A stretch of DNA of 16,795 nucleotides from Calocera cornea HHB12733 (Eukaryota; Basidiomycota; Dacrymycetes; Dacrymycetales; Dacrymycetaceae), in contig KV423938.1 in the NCBI GenBank assembly GCA_001632435.1, forward strand, positions 3,989 through 20,783. Reading direction: 5' to 3'. Positions 16,624-16,795 of the stretch are shown here, piece after piece (positions within the stretch are counted from its first letter, which is position 1; every line of letters starts with the position of its first letter). Under the pieces are notes generated by a model, which saw nothing but the letters and a program-made list of their open reading frames with translations, made no database searches and was not told where the DNA came from. Both the position numbers and the translations under genes were made by a program.

Positions 16624-16795
16624 CTGGTACGGGTCCGGACTGGGGGGGAACCCTGATACGAGTCCGGACTGCGGGGGCCCCTGATACGAGTCCGGACTGC
16701 GCCGGGCCCTGATACGAGTCCGGACTGCGCCGGGCCCTGATACGAGTCCGGACTGCGGCGGGCCCTGGTACGAGTCCGGACTGCGGCGGGCCCTG
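16624..16795. repeat. 28-bp tandem repeat with central 10-bp palindrome, running off the right edge
   Basis: Copies start at 16624 (29 bp), 16653, 16681, 16709, 16737 and 16765, with a seventh starting at 16793. The unit begins ctgatacgagtccggactgc; within it AGTCCGGACT is its own reverse complement. Copies differ by one to a few bases. There are no unique spacers, so this is a minisatellite. Its full length is unknown. Confidence 0.95.

Noticed and set aside
16624..16795. Possible CRISPR array
   Set aside because: The 28-bp units are directly contiguous with no unique spacers, and the region is eukaryotic.
15781..16795. Telomere tract at the right end
   Set aside because: No TTAGGG or variant runs are present; the repeat is a 28-bp minisatellite.

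Overview
The window reads as nuclear DNA of a filamentous fungus, most likely a GC-rich basidiomycete. Evidence seen directly: many short spliceosomal introns (37-61 nt, most 44-53), gene spacing of only 28-183 bp around most genes, and gene families typical of fungal accessory or subtelomeric DNA (telomere-linked RecQ-type helicase, RAD5/RAD16-type SNF2 ATPase with a RING finger, JmjC-domain protein). I saw no telomere repeat, rRNA, tRNA, CRISPR array or bacterial operon. Species-level placement is not possible from sequence alone.

Layout, left to right. (1) 1-809, minus: a partial gene running off the left edge, acidic and proline-rich with a 35-residue repeat. (2) 893-1093: tandem array of a 36-bp unit with two CCCGGG sites per unit. 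(3) 1116-2528, 2609-3975 and 4004-4833, all minus: three multi-exon genes (418, 390 and 226 aa by my splice models) with no recognised family: a coiled-coil protein, a repeat-bearing protein, and a small basic Cys-rich protein. (4) 4834-4999: compact divergent promoter with an internal duplication. (5) 5000-6935, plus: a 598-aa JmjC-like protein with an N-terminal CCHC zinc knuckle. (6) 6967-10251, minus, converging on it across a 31-bp gap: an 862-aa, 15-exon SNF2/RING/helicase-C protein ending in a PRKKRKV nuclear signal. (7) 10286-10365: two copies of a 43-bp repeat in its promoter. (8) 10435-15780, minus: an intronless 1781-aa protein with zinc fingers, a tyrosine-recombinase-like block and a RecQ-like helicase. 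(9) 15781-16623: no convincing gene, but a strong G-quadruplex motif. (10) 16624-16795: a 28-bp tandem repeat centred on a perfect 10-bp palindrome, running off the right edge.

The frame-joining splice models are my own work from the sequence. Every internal exon joins in frame, and conserved motifs (RING, helicase motifs V/VI, JmjC His triad) are restored only by the splices chosen. Five of the 30 inferred introns use GC-AG boundaries, far above the roughly 1% usual in fungi.

How the genes may work together (inference): nearly all the predicted proteins carry basic nuclear-signal-like clusters and act, or could act, on DNA or chromatin. The region could be a subtelomeric chromatin/DNA-repair island, or the cargo and mobility end of a large element whose helicase carries a recombinase-like domain. 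Element termini are not visible here.
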